Origin: JALZKA01 sp963754045
GTDB lineage: Bacteria; Actinomycetota; Thermoleophilia; Solirubrobacterales; 70-9
Assembly: GCA_963754045.1 (NCBI GenBank)
Contig: CAVWEN010000003.1
Span: 620,001-684,000, forward strand
Length of the DNA: 64,000 nucleotides
Direction of reading: 5' to 3'
Part shown: in pieces, positions 26,664 through 38,117 of the stretch
Numbering within the stretch: the stretch's first letter is position 1
How the letters are laid out: each line of letters starts with the position of its first letter
Notes under the pieces: model-generated
What the model saw: only the letters and a program-made list of their open reading frames with translations
What the model was told of the DNA's origin: nothing
Database searches by the model: none
Program-made: the position numbers and the translations under genes

Positions 26664-27230
26664 CTAATCGTCAGCCAGCTCCTCCCGCACAATTTGCTCG
26701 AGCGCCCCGGTCGCGCGATCGAGGTCGTCGTTGACCACAACGTGCTTGAACTCCTGCTGGGCCTCGAGCTCCTGCTTCGCGGTCTCCAGTCGCCGCTCGA
26801 TCGCCTCAGCCGAGTCGGTGCCGCGGCCGGCCAGTCGCTCACGCAGCACGAGCGGATCCGGAGGTGCGATGAAGATCAGGACCGCGTCGGAGCCCATCGC
26901 GGCGCGCACCTGGCGCGCGCCCTGCACCTCGATCTCGAGGACGACGGACCGGCCTTCGGCCAATGATCGTTCGACCTCCGAGCGCAGTGTCCCGTAGCGG
27001 TTGCCGCTGAACGTCGCGTGCTCGAGGAAGGCGTCCGCATTCGCCCGGCGGGCGAACTCCTCACCGCCGAGGAAGTGGTAGTCGCGCCCGTCCTTCTCCC
27101 CCTCTCGGGGGCCGCGAGTGGTCGCCGAGACCGAAAGCTCGAGGTCATCCACAACGCCGCGCAGTCCGCGAATCAGCGTTCCCTTTCCAACCCCGGATGG
27201 TCCGGTGATGACAAAGATCTTGGGAGCCAC
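26664..27230 (-). CDS. gmk: Guanylate kinase
   Basis: Phosphorylates GMP to GDP. The 188-residue product has P loop GPSGVGKGT (10-18), the GMP-binding SATTRGPREGEKDG DYHF region, and LEIEVQGARQV. The start is GTG at 27230 without an obvious Shine-Dalgarno sequence, 51 bases after mihF. Confidence 0.96.
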   Translation of the reverse strand: MAPKIFVITGPSGVGKGTLIRGLRGVVDDLELSVSATTRGPREGEKDGRDYHFLGGEEFARRANADAFLEHATFSGNRYGTLRSEVERSLAEGRSVVLEIEVQGARQVRAAMGSDAVLIFIAPPDPLVLRERLAGRGTDSAEAIERRLETAKQELEAQQEFKHVVVNDDLDRATGALEQIVREELADD

Positions 27231-27281
27231 AGCGCTGAATACAACCCCGTGGGCCGGACACTCGCCCTGAGGCGCAGGGCC

Positions 27282-27614
27282 CTAGCGGCGGAGCATCTGG
27301 ACGAGCTCGGTGCGCTGGCGCTCCGAGAGCCCGCCGATCGTCTTCGACGGCGAGATCCTGCACTGGGTGAGGATCTTGTTCGCCTTGACGCGGCCGTACT
27401 TCGGGACCGCGAGGATCATGTCGAAGGCCTTGGCCGACTCGACCCACTCGGGGGGATCGAGCAAAAGCGTCTGAACCTTCGTCTTACCGGCCTTGAGGTC
27501 ACGCTTCAGCTGGGCGCGTTTGGTGCGGATCTCGTTCGCCCGGCCCAGGGCCTTCATCCGCTGCGCATGGGTCCTCTCGGGAACGGCGACGGGCGTCTCT
27601 ACAGCGGGGGCCAT
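27282..27614 (-). CDS. mihF: Integration host factor, actinobacterial type (mIHF)
   Basis: A nucleoid-associated DNA-binding protein specific to Actinobacteria and unrelated to E. coli IHF. The 110-residue product has a long N-terminal helix (LGRANEIRTKRAQLKRDL), then the helix-two-turn-helix region with VPKYGRVKANKILTQCRI and the end GLSERQRTELVQML. ATG at 27614 follows a strong TATAGT -10 box by 11 bases, so its mRNA would be nearly leaderless. Two inverted repeats overlap that promoter. mihF-gmk-rpoZ is the standard actinobacterial order. Confidence 0.95.
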   Translation of the reverse strand: MAPAVETPVAVPERTHAQRMKALGRANEIRTKRAQLKRDLKAGKTKVQTLLLDPPEWVESAKAFDMILAVPKYGRVKANKILTQCRISPSKTIGGLSERQRTELVQMLRR

Positions 27615-27625
27615 GCGAGGCGGCG

Positions 27626-27666
27626 ACTATAGCGCCACATAAGCGTGGCGCAAGCCACTTCGTGGC
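27626..27666 (-). promoter_or_regulatory. mihF promoter with overlapping inverted repeats
   Basis: TATAGT -10 (27631-27626) and TTGCGC -35 (27653-27648) with a 16-base spacer on the minus strand. The spacer and -35 are covered by a perfect inverted repeat with arms 27632-27638 and 27645-27651 (GCGCCAC/GTGGCGC). A second repeat GCCAC/GTGGC lies just upstream (27654-27658, 27662-27666). The geometry suggests an operator; the binding protein is unknown, possibly mIHF itself. Confidence 0.6.
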
Positions 27667-27691
27667 CTTTTCGGCGAAATTCGCTTCGACC

Positions 27692-28579
27692 TCAACCTGA
27701 GGTGGAGGCCGTCGCCTGAATCGAACCGCTCGAAAGCTCGGATCTCACACGCTCCGCAACAAGCGGATCACGGAAGTTCGCGGTGCCGACGGCGACGGCG
27801 GTCGCACCGACCGCGAGAAACTCGCGGGCATGCTCGCCCGTCTCGATCCCCCCCATCCCGATCACAGGGACGTCGACGGCAGCAGCGACGCGGCGGACCT
27901 GCTCGAGCGCTATCGCCCGCACCGCCGGACCCGAGAGCCCGCCACTCCCCGCCCCGAGCCAAGGCTGGGTGGAGCCCGGTGCGAGCGCCGTGGCGCGGAC
28001 CGTGTTGATGAGGGAGACGGCATCGGCACCGGCCTCGGCCGCCGCGACCGCGACCGCCGCAGGATCGCCTGTGTTCGGTGTCAGCTTCACGATCAGCGGC
28101 TTGTCGGAGAGCGGGCGCAGAGCCTCGCAAAGCGCCGCCGTCTCGACGGGCTGCTCGCCCACGATCAGCCCGGACTTAACGTTCGGACAGGACACGTTCA
28201 GCTCCAGCGCCGCGACCTCCTCACGCTCGGCCACCGCGCCGACCAAGCGCTCGAAACCGGCGCGGTCGGTCGCCATCACCGAGACGATCAGCGGCACCGG
28301 CAACTCCCGGAGATGCGGTAGGTCGTGAGCGAAAAAGCCCTCGAGCCCCTTGTTCGGGAGGCCGATCGAGTTGATCATCCCGCTCGGCGTCTCGTACAAG
28401 CGCGGCGGTGGGTTTCCCGGACGAGGCTCGGGCGTGATCGTCTTCGAGACGAAGGCGGAGAACGGAAATCGTTCGAGGAGTTCGTTGCCAAACGCCTCCC
28501 GCGCGGCAATCGCGTCGAATGTCCCGGAGCCATTCAGCACCGGGTGCGCGAGCTCGATGCCGGCCAGGCTCAGCGTCAT
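27692..28579 (-). CDS. pyrD: Dihydroorotate dehydrogenase, class 1B catalytic subunit
   Basis: Oxidises dihydroorotate to orotate with FMN. ATG at 28579 overlaps the pyrK stop as ATGA and gives 295 residues. Motifs include LNGSGTFDA, the substrate loop INSIGLPNKG, LNVSCPNVKSG with the catalytic Cys, VKLTPNTGD, and GMGGIETGEHAREFL. The presence of pyrK directly upstream identifies class 1B (NAD-linked). The open frame extends upstream only as a shadow of pyrK. Confidence 0.95.
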   Translation of the reverse strand: MTLSLAGIELAHPVLNGSGTFDAIAAREAFGNELLERFPFSAFVSKTITPEPRPGNPPPRLYETPSGMINSIGLPNKGLEGFFAHDLPHLRELPVPLIVSVMATDRAGFERLVGAVAEREEVAALELNVSCPNVKSGLIVGEQPVETAALCEALRPLSDKPLIVKLTPNTGDPAAVAVAAAEAGADAVSLINTVRATALAPGSTQPWLGAGSGGLSGPAVRAIALEQVRRVAAAVDVPVIGMGGIETGEHAREFLAVGATAVAVGTANFRDPLVAERVRSELSSGSIQATASTSG

Positions 28580-29405
28580 CGGTGCCCCGCTCCAGGCACC
28601 ATTGCCGTCGCGATCTCGTCGCCACGGACGACTGGTCCGTCCACGCAGAGGCGCATGTACCCGCCGCCCGCCAGCGGCATCGCGCAACCGAAGCACGCAC
28701 CGAACCCGCACGCCATCGGCGCCTCCATCGCGAGCTCGACCGGTGCACCCCGGTCGGCGCATAGCAGCCTGACCGCCTCGAGCATTGCGGGCGGCCCGCA
28801 CGAGTAGACCGCGGCAGTGCCGACGTCCGGTCCCTTCAGCGCAACTGCGAGCAGATCGGTCACGTAGCCCCGGTGACCCACATGCCCGTCCTCGCTGGCG
28901 AGCCCCAGCTCCTGGCAGGCTCCGAACAGCTCAAGCCCGCCCGAGTGCACCTCGTCCCGGAATCCCAGCAGCGTCCTGGCGGGAACCCCGGTCGCGGACA
29001 GGCGTTTGCGCAGCATTGCCAGCGGAGCCACGCCGATCCCGCCGCCAACAAGGATCGCCCCGGCCGCTTCGGGGTTGAGATTCTTGGGCTCGGAAAAGGG
29101 GTTGCCCAATGGGCCGACGATCGCCAGGGTCGAGCCCGGCGTCAATGCATCCAGCGCCGCCGTCCCAGGCCCCACTCGCTCGCCGAGAAAGCTGAGTCTG
29201 ACGCCCTTTGCGCCGCGCTCGGACTCGGCGACTGAGAAGGCGCGGGAAAGGAACGGACGGCCGTCCGAAGCGCCCCAGCCATCGCCGCTCAGCATGTAGA
29301 ACTGGCCCGGGGCGGGGTCGGGGCCGGACCGGTCCAGTGCGGTCACCAAGAAGTAGCCGCCGGTCTCGCGTCGAGCGACGACCTCGCACGATCGCTTGAA
29401 TCCAG

Positions 29406-29409
<4 letters not shown>
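28576..29409 (-). CDS. pyrK: Dihydroorotate dehydrogenase B, electron-transfer subunit
   Basis: Passes electrons from PyrD to NAD through FAD and a [2Fe-2S] cluster. The 277-residue product has the FAD motif RPFLSRAFSVAES, the NAD-binding LVGGGIGVAPL, and the cluster motif CGFGACFGCAMPL plus RLCVDGPV (C-x4-C-x2-C-x12-C). GTG overlaps the carB stop as GTGA and the gene overlaps pyrD as ATGA. Confidence 0.95.
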
Positions 29410-32502
<3,093 letters not shown>

Positions 32503-32510
<8 letters not shown>

Positions 32511-32931
32511 TCGTGTGGGCCTCCGCAGCCGCCCGGGCCTCCGCGTGGGTGCGGTAGCTGATCCCGCGCGCGACGAGGCCGTCGTCGAGCTCGTAGAACT
32601 GGCCGACCTCGGTCTCCACCGGGACGTCGCTTGCCGAGCCACGCGCCTCGAAAAGGGTGAACAGCAAGAAGGCGCGATCCCCAACCCGCTCGAGGCGCCG
32701 TTCGCGCCAGCGATTCTCCTCGAGCATCTCGAGGAACTCGGCGAACCAGGCGACGATCGCGTCACGGCCGCGAGCGCTGCTCCGCGAGAGCCCCAGCTGG
32801 AGCGCTGACGTGAACTCGCAATCCGGAGTTGCGTGCTTGTTGAGTATCTCCGCGAATCCCCCAAGGTCGCGTCGCTCAAGAGCATCGAGCATCCGGTTGA
32901 GAGCGTCCATCGCGTCGTCGACCTCGCTCAT
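32503..32931 (-). CDS. NTF2-like (SnoaL-type) protein
   Basis: A 142-residue protein of the nuclear-transport-factor-2-like fold, which includes small hydrolases, isomerases and dimeric scaffolds. Visible features are the opening helix DALNRMLDALERRDLGGF, the strand with FTSALQLG, and the C-terminal strands RAFLLFTLFEARG and ETEVGQFYELDDG. ATG at 32931 overlaps the GNAT gene stop as ATGA, and its end overlaps carB. It is not a known pyrimidine gene. The function is unassigned; my fold call rests on pattern recognition only. Confidence 0.75.
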
Positions 32932-33509
32932 CCGAGCCTCCGCTCGATCCCCGGCCAATCCGCGTCGGTGATCGAGAAGTAGGCCGAGTCGCGGATGCCC
33001 TGGTCTGCCGGCATCAGCATGTGCCTGCGGAATGTGCCCTCGTAGGTGGCGCCGAGCGCCTCCAACGCGTTGCGTGAGCGCTCGTTGCGCGCGTCGGTCT
33101 TGAACTCGACGCGCATACAGCCGAGCTCGCCGAAAGCGAAGCGCAGCATGAGCAGCTTCGCCTCGCGGTTCGCGCCGGTGCGCCAGGCCGACGGGTTCAG
33201 CCAGGTCCAGCCGATCTCAAGCCCGTCGTGCTCGGGTCGAACCGCGAGATAGGAAGAACTTCCAATCGGCTCGCCCGAAGCGGCCGACACCGTGGCAAAG
33301 CACCACTCGTCGGCGTGCTCGCTCATCAGCAACCGCGCATCGAACCAGCGTCTGAACGCATCCGGCTCGACCGGGATGCGGCGGTCCATCCACCACCAGA
33401 TCTCGGGATCGGCGGCGGCAGCCTCGAGTCCGTCGCGGTGCTTGGCGTCAAGCGGCTCCATTCGAACGACTGAGCCGTCGAGGGACTTGCGAGGGGGCGG
33501 CCAGATCAC
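32928..33509 (-). CDS. GNAT-family N-acetyltransferase (RimJ/RimL-like)
   Basis: A 193-residue acetyltransferase. It has the RimJ/L-type order: an N-terminal substrate half with RMEPLDAKHRDGL, then IGSSSYLAV, EIGWTWLNPSAWRTGANREAK (acetyl-CoA binding region), RVEFKTDARNERSRNALEALGA and GTFRRHMLM. The GTG start overlaps the carA stop as GTGA, which decides it over the 369-residue open frame. Its place between carA and carB is unusual; the substrate is unknown. Confidence 0.88.
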   Translation of the reverse strand: MIWPPPRKSLDGSVVRMEPLDAKHRDGLEAAAADPEIWWWMDRRIPVEPDAFRRWFDARLLMSEHADEWCFATVSAASGEPIGSSSYLAVRPEHDGLEIGWTWLNPSAWRTGANREAKLLMLRFAFGELGCMRVEFKTDARNERSRNALEALGATYEGTFRRHMLMPADQGIRDSAYFSITDADWPGIERRLG

Positions 33510-34630
33510 GACGCCAGATCCAGGAACTCGTCGAAGAGGTGGCGGGCGTCGTGGGGACCGGGGCCTGCCTCGGGGTGATACTGGACGGTCCGGGCCGCGA
33601 TGTCGCGCAGCTCTAGGCCCTCGACCGTGCGGTCGTAGAGGTTCAGATGGGAGAGCGCCGCCGCGCCGTAGTCGGTGTCCCACTCCACCGGCTCGTCCGT
33701 CTCGATCCGCTCGCCGCCGTCGGGCGGCCGGACCGCGAACCCGTGGTTTTGCGACGTGATCTCGATCCGGCCCGTCGCGAGCTCCTTCACGGGGTGGTTC
33801 GCCCCCCGGTGTCCGAAGGGCAGCTTGAAGGTGTCGAGGCCCACCGCCCGGCACACCAGCTGGTGGCCGAGGCAGATACCGACGACCGGCTTCTTGCCGA
33901 GCACTCCGCGGACCGTCTCGACGACGTAGTCGAGAGCGGCCGGATCGCCGGGCCCGTTGGCGACGAAGACGAGGTCCGGATCGCGGGCCAGTACGGCGTC
34001 GGGGCCCTCCGTGCATGGCAGCAGCGTGACCCGGCACTCCCGCTCGCGGAACTGCCGGATGATGCTCAATTTGATCCCCGTATCGATCGCCACGACGTGC
34101 GGACCGCTGCCCGACAACTCGACGGTCTCGGTCGGCGTGACCGTCTGCGCGAAATCGGCGCCGGCCATCGTTGGCTCGGCGGTGATGGTCTCGCGCGCAT
34201 CCGCCTCGCTCGTCTCGGCGGCGAAGACTCCGCCGCGCATCGCGCCGAGGGCGCGGATGTGGCGGACGATCTCACGGGTATCGACCCCAGTGATCGCCGA
34301 GACGCCGCAGTCGCGCAGCCAGTCGAGCCAGCCCCCCTCTGCGTGGGCGGTGTCCTCGGAGTTCCGGGCCTCGCGCATGATCGCCGCGCGGGCGTGGATC
34401 CGATCGGACTCCATCGCGGCCTGCGAGACGCCGTAGTTGCCGATCATCGGGTAGGTGAAGGTGATCAGCTGGCCCGCGTACGAAGGATCCGTCACGGCCT
34501 CCTGGTACCCGGTCATCGCAGTGTTGAAGACCACCTCGCCGGCAAGAGCTCCAGCCTCCGACGGGACTGCGCCGCAGAGCTCGCCGTCGAACCGGCGCCC
34601 GTCCTCGAGCAAGACGTATCCGTCGGCCAT
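33506..34630 (-). CDS. carA: Carbamoyl-phosphate synthase small subunit
   Basis: Glutamine amidotransferase subunit that feeds ammonia to CarB. The 374-residue product has the N-terminal domain with FNTAMTGYQEAVTDPSYAGQ and a class I glutaminase with the nucleophile in GICLGHQLV and the His/Glu dyad in QYHPEAGPGPHD. The ATG start is at 34630, three bases after the isochorismatase-like gene. It overlaps the GNAT gene. Confidence 0.97.
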   Translation of the reverse strand: MADGYVLLEDGRRFDGELCGAVPSEAGALAGEVVFNTAMTGYQEAVTDPSYAGQLITFTYPMIGNYGVSQAAMESDRIHARAAIMREARNSEDTAHAEGGWLDWLRDCGVSAITGVDTREIVRHIRALGAMRGGVFAAETSEADARETITAEPTMAGADFAQTVTPTETVELSGSGPHVVAIDTGIKLSIIRQFRERECRVTLLPCTEGPDAVLARDPDLVFVANGPGDPAALDYVVETVRGVLGKKPVVGICLGHQLVCRAVGLDTFKLPFGHRGANHPVKELATGRIEITSQNHGFAVRPPDGGERIETDEPVEWDTDYGAAALSHLNLYDRTVEGLELRDIAARTVQYHPEAGPGPHDARHLFDEFLDLAS

Positions 34631-34633
34631 TCG

Positions 34634-35167
34634 CTACTTCACCAACCCCTGAAGGGCCTTGAACTCGGGCGTGCCGGCCTCTCGCACAAGCTCGAAGATG
34701 ACGGTCTCGACGCTGGTGAGCACCGCACCCGCGCGCTCAACCTTCCGCAGCCCGAGTTCGCGATTCGCCTCGGCCCGCGAGCCCACGGCGTCGGTGACTA
34801 CGTGCACCTCCACACCCTGCTCGAGCAGGTCGAGAACCGTGTGGCTCACGCAGACGTGCGCCTCAACGCCACAGACGATCGCCTGGGAGCGTCCGTCGAG
34901 GCCGAAGCCCTCCGCCGCGGCAGCCGAGAAGGCGACCTTCGGGATCGGGGAGACCCCGTCGGGCAGGTGGGAGGCCACCTCATCCACCGTCGCACCGAGA
35001 CCTTGCGGGTACTGCTCGGTGACGACGATCGGCACCTCAGTGCGCTCGGCCGCCTGGACGAGGATCCCGGATCCGCGAGCAACCTCGTCGAAGTTCGAAA
35101 CGCCTTTGCGAAACGCCTCCTGGATGTCGATCACCACGAGCGCAGCGCTGTCGGCCCGAACCCTCAC
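34634..35167 (-). CDS. Isochorismatase-family cysteine hydrolase
   Basis: A 177-residue hydrolase with the family triad Asp (VVIDIQEAF), Lys (PKVAFSAAAA) and Cys (GVEAHVCVSHT). The TEQYPQGLG segment places it with YcaC-like or nicotinamidase-like members. GTG at 35167 overlaps the pyrC stop as GTGA and decides the start. The family includes amidohydrolases such as ureidoacrylate hydrolase RutB, so a role in pyrimidine or carbamoyl metabolism is conceivable, but no substrate can be read from the sequence. Confidence 0.87.
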   Translation of the reverse strand: MRVRADSAALVVIDIQEAFRKGVSNFDEVARGSGILVQAAERTEVPIVVTEQYPQGLGATVDEVASHLPDGVSPIPKVAFSAAAAEGFGLDGRSQAIVCGVEAHVCVSHTVLDLLEQGVEVHVVTDAVGSRAEANRELGLRKVERAGAVLTSVETVIFELVREAGTPEFKALQGLVK

Positions 35168-36537
35168 GCGACACCGAGCGCGAACGAGCGCTGCCGATAG
35201 GCGACGTGCCCGGCGGCGACAGTCATCTGGACTCGGCCCATCAGCTTGCGCCCGGCGAAGCACGAGTTGTGCGACCGGCTCTCCCAGCCGTCGGCCCCGG
35301 GCTCCCACTCGACGTCGAGGTCGAGGAGCGCGATGTTGGCGGGCGCCTCCGTCTCGATCCGCGGCAGCTCGAACCCGAACGCGGTCGCTCCCGCGCTCAT
35401 CCGCTCGACGACCAGCGCAAGGTCGAGGACTCCCGGCAGGACGAGGTCCGTGTAGATGACGCTGAACGCGGTCTCGAGGCCGGTAACGCCCATCGCCGCC
35501 TGTTCGAAGGGAACGTCCTTCTCGTCCACCGTGTGCGGAGCGTGATCGGTCGCGATGCAGTCGACCACGCCGGAGCGCAGCGCCTCGATCAGGGCCTGGC
35601 GGTCATCCTCCGTCCGCAACGGCGGGTTCATCTTGAAGCGTGAATCGAGGCTGCGCACAGCTTCGTCGGTAAGGGTCAGGTGGTGCGGGGTGGCTTCTGA
35701 AGTGACCTGCACACCGGCCTCACGAGCCGTCGCGATGGCCTCAATCGACTCACGCGCCGAAAGGTGCTGGACATGGATGCGGGCGCCCTCGTAGGCGGCG
35801 AGCTGGCAGTCGCGAGCAATCATGGTCGCCTCGGAGACCGAGGGCACACCGGTCATCCCCAGCGCTGCCGAAGTAGCGCCCTCGTGCATCACCCCGTCGC
35901 CGGAGAGCTCGGGATCCTCCTCGTGCAGCGCAATCTGGCTGCCGACAAGGGCCTGATACTGGAGGGCCCGGCGCATGATCCGAGCGCTGCGGATCGGCAG
36001 TCCGTCGTCGGAAAACCCCGCGGCGCCGGCATCGGCAAGCTCAGCCATGTCGGTCAGCTCCTCGCCCTCCATCCCGCGCGTGACCGTGGCCAGGAACCCC
36101 ACCGGCAGGCAGGCTTCTATGCCCGCGCGCTCGCGTAGCGACTCGATCGCTGCGGGCGTGTCGACGGGCGGCGAGGTATTCGCCATCGCGAGGATCCCGC
36201 AATAGCCGCCTGCTGCAGCAGCGCGCGTACCCGTCTCGATGTCCTCCTTGTCCTCCCGCCCCGGCGTTCGCAGGTGGACGTGCGGATCGAAGAAGGCCGG
36301 TACCGCAAGCAGGCCGTCGGCCTCGACCACCTCGGCACCCGCGAGCTCGACCGTGCCCGACGCGACCAGTTCGGCGACCTTGCCGTCGCGTACCACGACG
36401 TCGTGCTGAGCGTCAACGCCGGAGCGGGGACAGAGGACCCTGGCGCCGCGCAGGACGAGGTCGCCAGGCGGCCCGGAGGTGGCGCCGCGCCAGTCGAGCG
36501 AGCTGATAGCTCGCGCCTCAGTGGTGTCGCCGCTCAC
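35164..36537 (-). CDS. pyrC: Dihydroorotase, type I
   Basis: Cyclises carbamoyl aspartate to dihydroorotate. The 457-residue product has metal ligands in DPHVHLRTPG, the conserved TSEATPHHL, and the ATDHAPH motif with the catalytic Asp. GTG overlaps the pyrB stop as GTGA. Type I dihydroorotases are often active only with PyrB; the pyrB-pyrC overlap fits. The first 25 residues are poorly conserved and a later start is possible. Confidence 0.94.
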   Translation of the reverse strand: MSGDTTEARAISSLDWRGATSGPPGDLVLRGARVLCPRSGVDAQHDVVVRDGKVAELVASGTVELAGAEVVEADGLLAVPAFFDPHVHLRTPGREDKEDIETGTRAAAAGGYCGILAMANTSPPVDTPAAIESLRERAGIEACLPVGFLATVTRGMEGEELTDMAELADAGAAGFSDDGLPIRSARIMRRALQYQALVGSQIALHEEDPELSGDGVMHEGATSAALGMTGVPSVSEATMIARDCQLAAYEGARIHVQHLSARESIEAIATAREAGVQVTSEATPHHLTLTDEAVRSLDSRFKMNPPLRTEDDRQALIEALRSGVVDCIATDHAPHTVDEKDVPFEQAAMGVTGLETAFSVIYTDLVLPGVLDLALVVERMSAGATAFGFELPRIETEAPANIALLDLDVEWEPGADGWESRSHNSCFAGRKLMGRVQMTVAAGHVAYRQRSFALGVA

Positions 36538-37508
36538 GCGGGCTCGCCGATCGGGGTGGGAGCCGGCAGGTTTGCCTCGCCGGCGCCGGCGCGAATGTCG
36601 CGCGGGCGACCGGTGCCGGCCATCAGCTCATAGAGGATCGCCATGCGAACCACCAGCCCGCTTCGGACCTGTTCGGTGATCAGCGAGTTCGGACCGTCGA
36701 TCACCTCGGAGGAGAGCTCGACGCCGCGGTTGACGGGCCCCGGATGCATCAGCAGTTGCCGCGGGCCGAGGCGGCGGCCGTCCACCTGGTAGCGCATCGC
36801 GTATTCGCGCAGGGAGGGCACGAAGGCCTCCTGCATCCGCTCGAGCTGCATCCTCAGGGAGTAGACGACGTCGGCGTCGGCCAAGCCGGAGATGTCGTGG
36901 GTGACCTCGCAGTCGAGCGCTTCCGCTGCACCTCGCGGGATCAGTGTGGGCGGCCCGCAGAGGGTGATCCGAGCACCCATCGCGCGGAAGGCGAAGGCGC
37001 AGGAGCGGGCGACACGGCTGTGGAGCACGTCACCGACGATCCAGATGCTCTTCCCCTCCAGCGAATCGAGGCGACCGCGGAGGGTGTACACGTCCAGGAG
37101 CGCCTGGCTCGGATGCTCGTGCTTGCCGTCGCCTGCGTTGACGACGGAGGCGTCGGTCCAGCCCGCGACCAGATGGGCGGCTCCGGCCCACGGGGCGCGG
37201 ATCACGATCGCCTCGGGCTCGTAGGCGCTCAGGGTCGCGATGGTGTCCTTCAGCGACTCGCCCTTGTCGACGGAGGACCCCGACGCTTTGACCGAGATGA
37301 GATCCGCCGAAAGGCGCTTTGCCGCGAGTTCGAACGAGGCGCTCGTGCGCGTGCTGGACTCGTAGAAGAGGGAGACAATGGTGCGCCCGCGCAGGGTCGG
37401 CACCTTTTTGATGTCGCGTCGGCCGACCTCGGCGAACGAATCGGCGCGATCCATGATGCGCTCGATCGCGCCGCTATCGAGGTCTTCTATGGCCAGCAGG
37501 TGCTTCAT
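36534..37508 (-). CDS. pyrB: Aspartate carbamoyltransferase catalytic subunit
   Basis: Transfers carbamoyl to aspartate, the committed step of pyrimidine synthesis. It has the carbamoyl-phosphate loop STRTSASFE, KGESLKDT, HPSQALLDVYT, and the aspartate-binding LMHPGPVNRG. The 324-residue length is typical. ATG overlaps the pyrR stop as ATGA. No pyrI regulatory subunit is present; control is expected through PyrR. Confidence 0.97.
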   Translation of the reverse strand: MKHLLAIEDLDSGAIERIMDRADSFAEVGRRDIKKVPTLRGRTIVSLFYESSTRTSASFELAAKRLSADLISVKASGSSVDKGESLKDTIATLSAYEPEAIVIRAPWAGAAHLVAGWTDASVVNAGDGKHEHPSQALLDVYTLRGRLDSLEGKSIWIVGDVLHSRVARSCAFAFRAMGARITLCGPPTLIPRGAAEALDCEVTHDISGLADADVVYSLRMQLERMQEAFVPSLREYAMRYQVDGRRLGPRQLLMHPGPVNRGVELSSEVIDGPNSLITEQVRSGLVVRMAILYELMAGTGRPRDIRAGAGEANLPAPTPIGEPA

Positions 37509-38053
37509 GCGAGCACCCTCCCTTCAATCGTCACCTCGTCGACCTCGTCTTCCTCTTCCAGCCGCACGTAGACGCGCTCCTCGCGTGCCGTCGGCAGGTT
37601 CTTGCCAACGTAGTCGGGGCGAATCGGAAGCTCGCGGTGCCCGCGGTCGACCAGCACCGCGAGCTGGACGCGGGCGGGACGCCCGTAGTCGAAGAGCGCG
37701 TCGATAGCAGCCCTAACGGTGCGGCCAGTGAAGAGGACGTCGTCGACCAGCACGATCGTGCGGCCCTCGAGGTCGAAGTCGAGGTGGGAGGAATGGACCA
37801 CCGGCGCCTGAGCGGGGGCGCGGGCGTCGATGTCGTCGCGGTAGAAGGAGATGTCCAGATCGCCGAGCGGCACCGTAGAACCGGCCAGCTCGCTCACCAG
37901 CGCGTGAATGCGCTCGGCCATGGCGACGCCGCGGGTATGGATGCCGACGATCGCGAGCTCCTCGCCCTCGCCGTTTCTCTCCACGATCTCGTGCGCAATC
38001 CGCACCAAGGTTCGGCGCAAATCATCACGATCAAGTACGACCTTTTCGCTCAC
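37505..38053 (-). CDS. pyrR: Pyr operon RNA-binding regulator / uracil phosphoribosyltransferase
   Basis: PyrR binds pyr mRNA when UMP is plentiful and has weak uracil phosphoribosyltransferase activity. The 182-residue product has the PRPP motif VLVDDVLFTGRTVRAA and GIHTRGVAMAERI. The GTG at 38053 is preceded by AGGAAGGGG. That ribosome site abuts a PyrR-binding-type hairpin in the leader (38058-38087), pointing to translational repression. It is the first gene of the pyr operon and divergent from an alpha/beta hydrolase. Confidence 0.95.
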   Translation of the reverse strand: MSEKVVLDRDDLRRTLVRIAHEIVERNGEGEELAIVGIHTRGVAMAERIHALVSELAGSTVPLGDLDISFYRDDIDARAPAQAPVVHSSHLDFDLEGRTIVLVDDVLFTGRTVRAAIDALFDYGRPARVQLAVLVDRGHRELPIRPDYVGKNLPTAREERVYVRLEEEDEVDEVTIEGRVLA

Positions 38054-38056
38054 GCG

Positions 38057-38087
38057 CCCCTTCCTGGCCTCTCGGACCGGGTTAAAG
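38057..38087 (-). promoter_or_regulatory. pyrR leader: PyrR-binding leader element overlapping the pyrR ribosome-binding site
   Basis: On the minus strand the leader reads TTTAAC, then CCGGTCC-GAGA-GGCC, then AGGAAGGGG. This matches the PyrR-binding consensus (UUUAA, then UCCNGAGAGGCU, then AAGG), except that the loop is one base short. The Shine-Dalgarno sequence is the 3' end of the element, so PyrR binding would block translation, as reported for Mycobacterium smegmatis. I see no terminator in the leader. Confidence 0.75.
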
Positions 38088-38117
38088 GAACCGACGTGGC
38101 GAGACTAGCATCCAGAT

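Noticed and set aside
32511..32885. 125-residue N-terminal extension of CarB
   Set aside because: It is Ser/Arg-rich shadow sequence over the NTF2-like gene; ATG 32510 gives the conserved CarB N-terminus.
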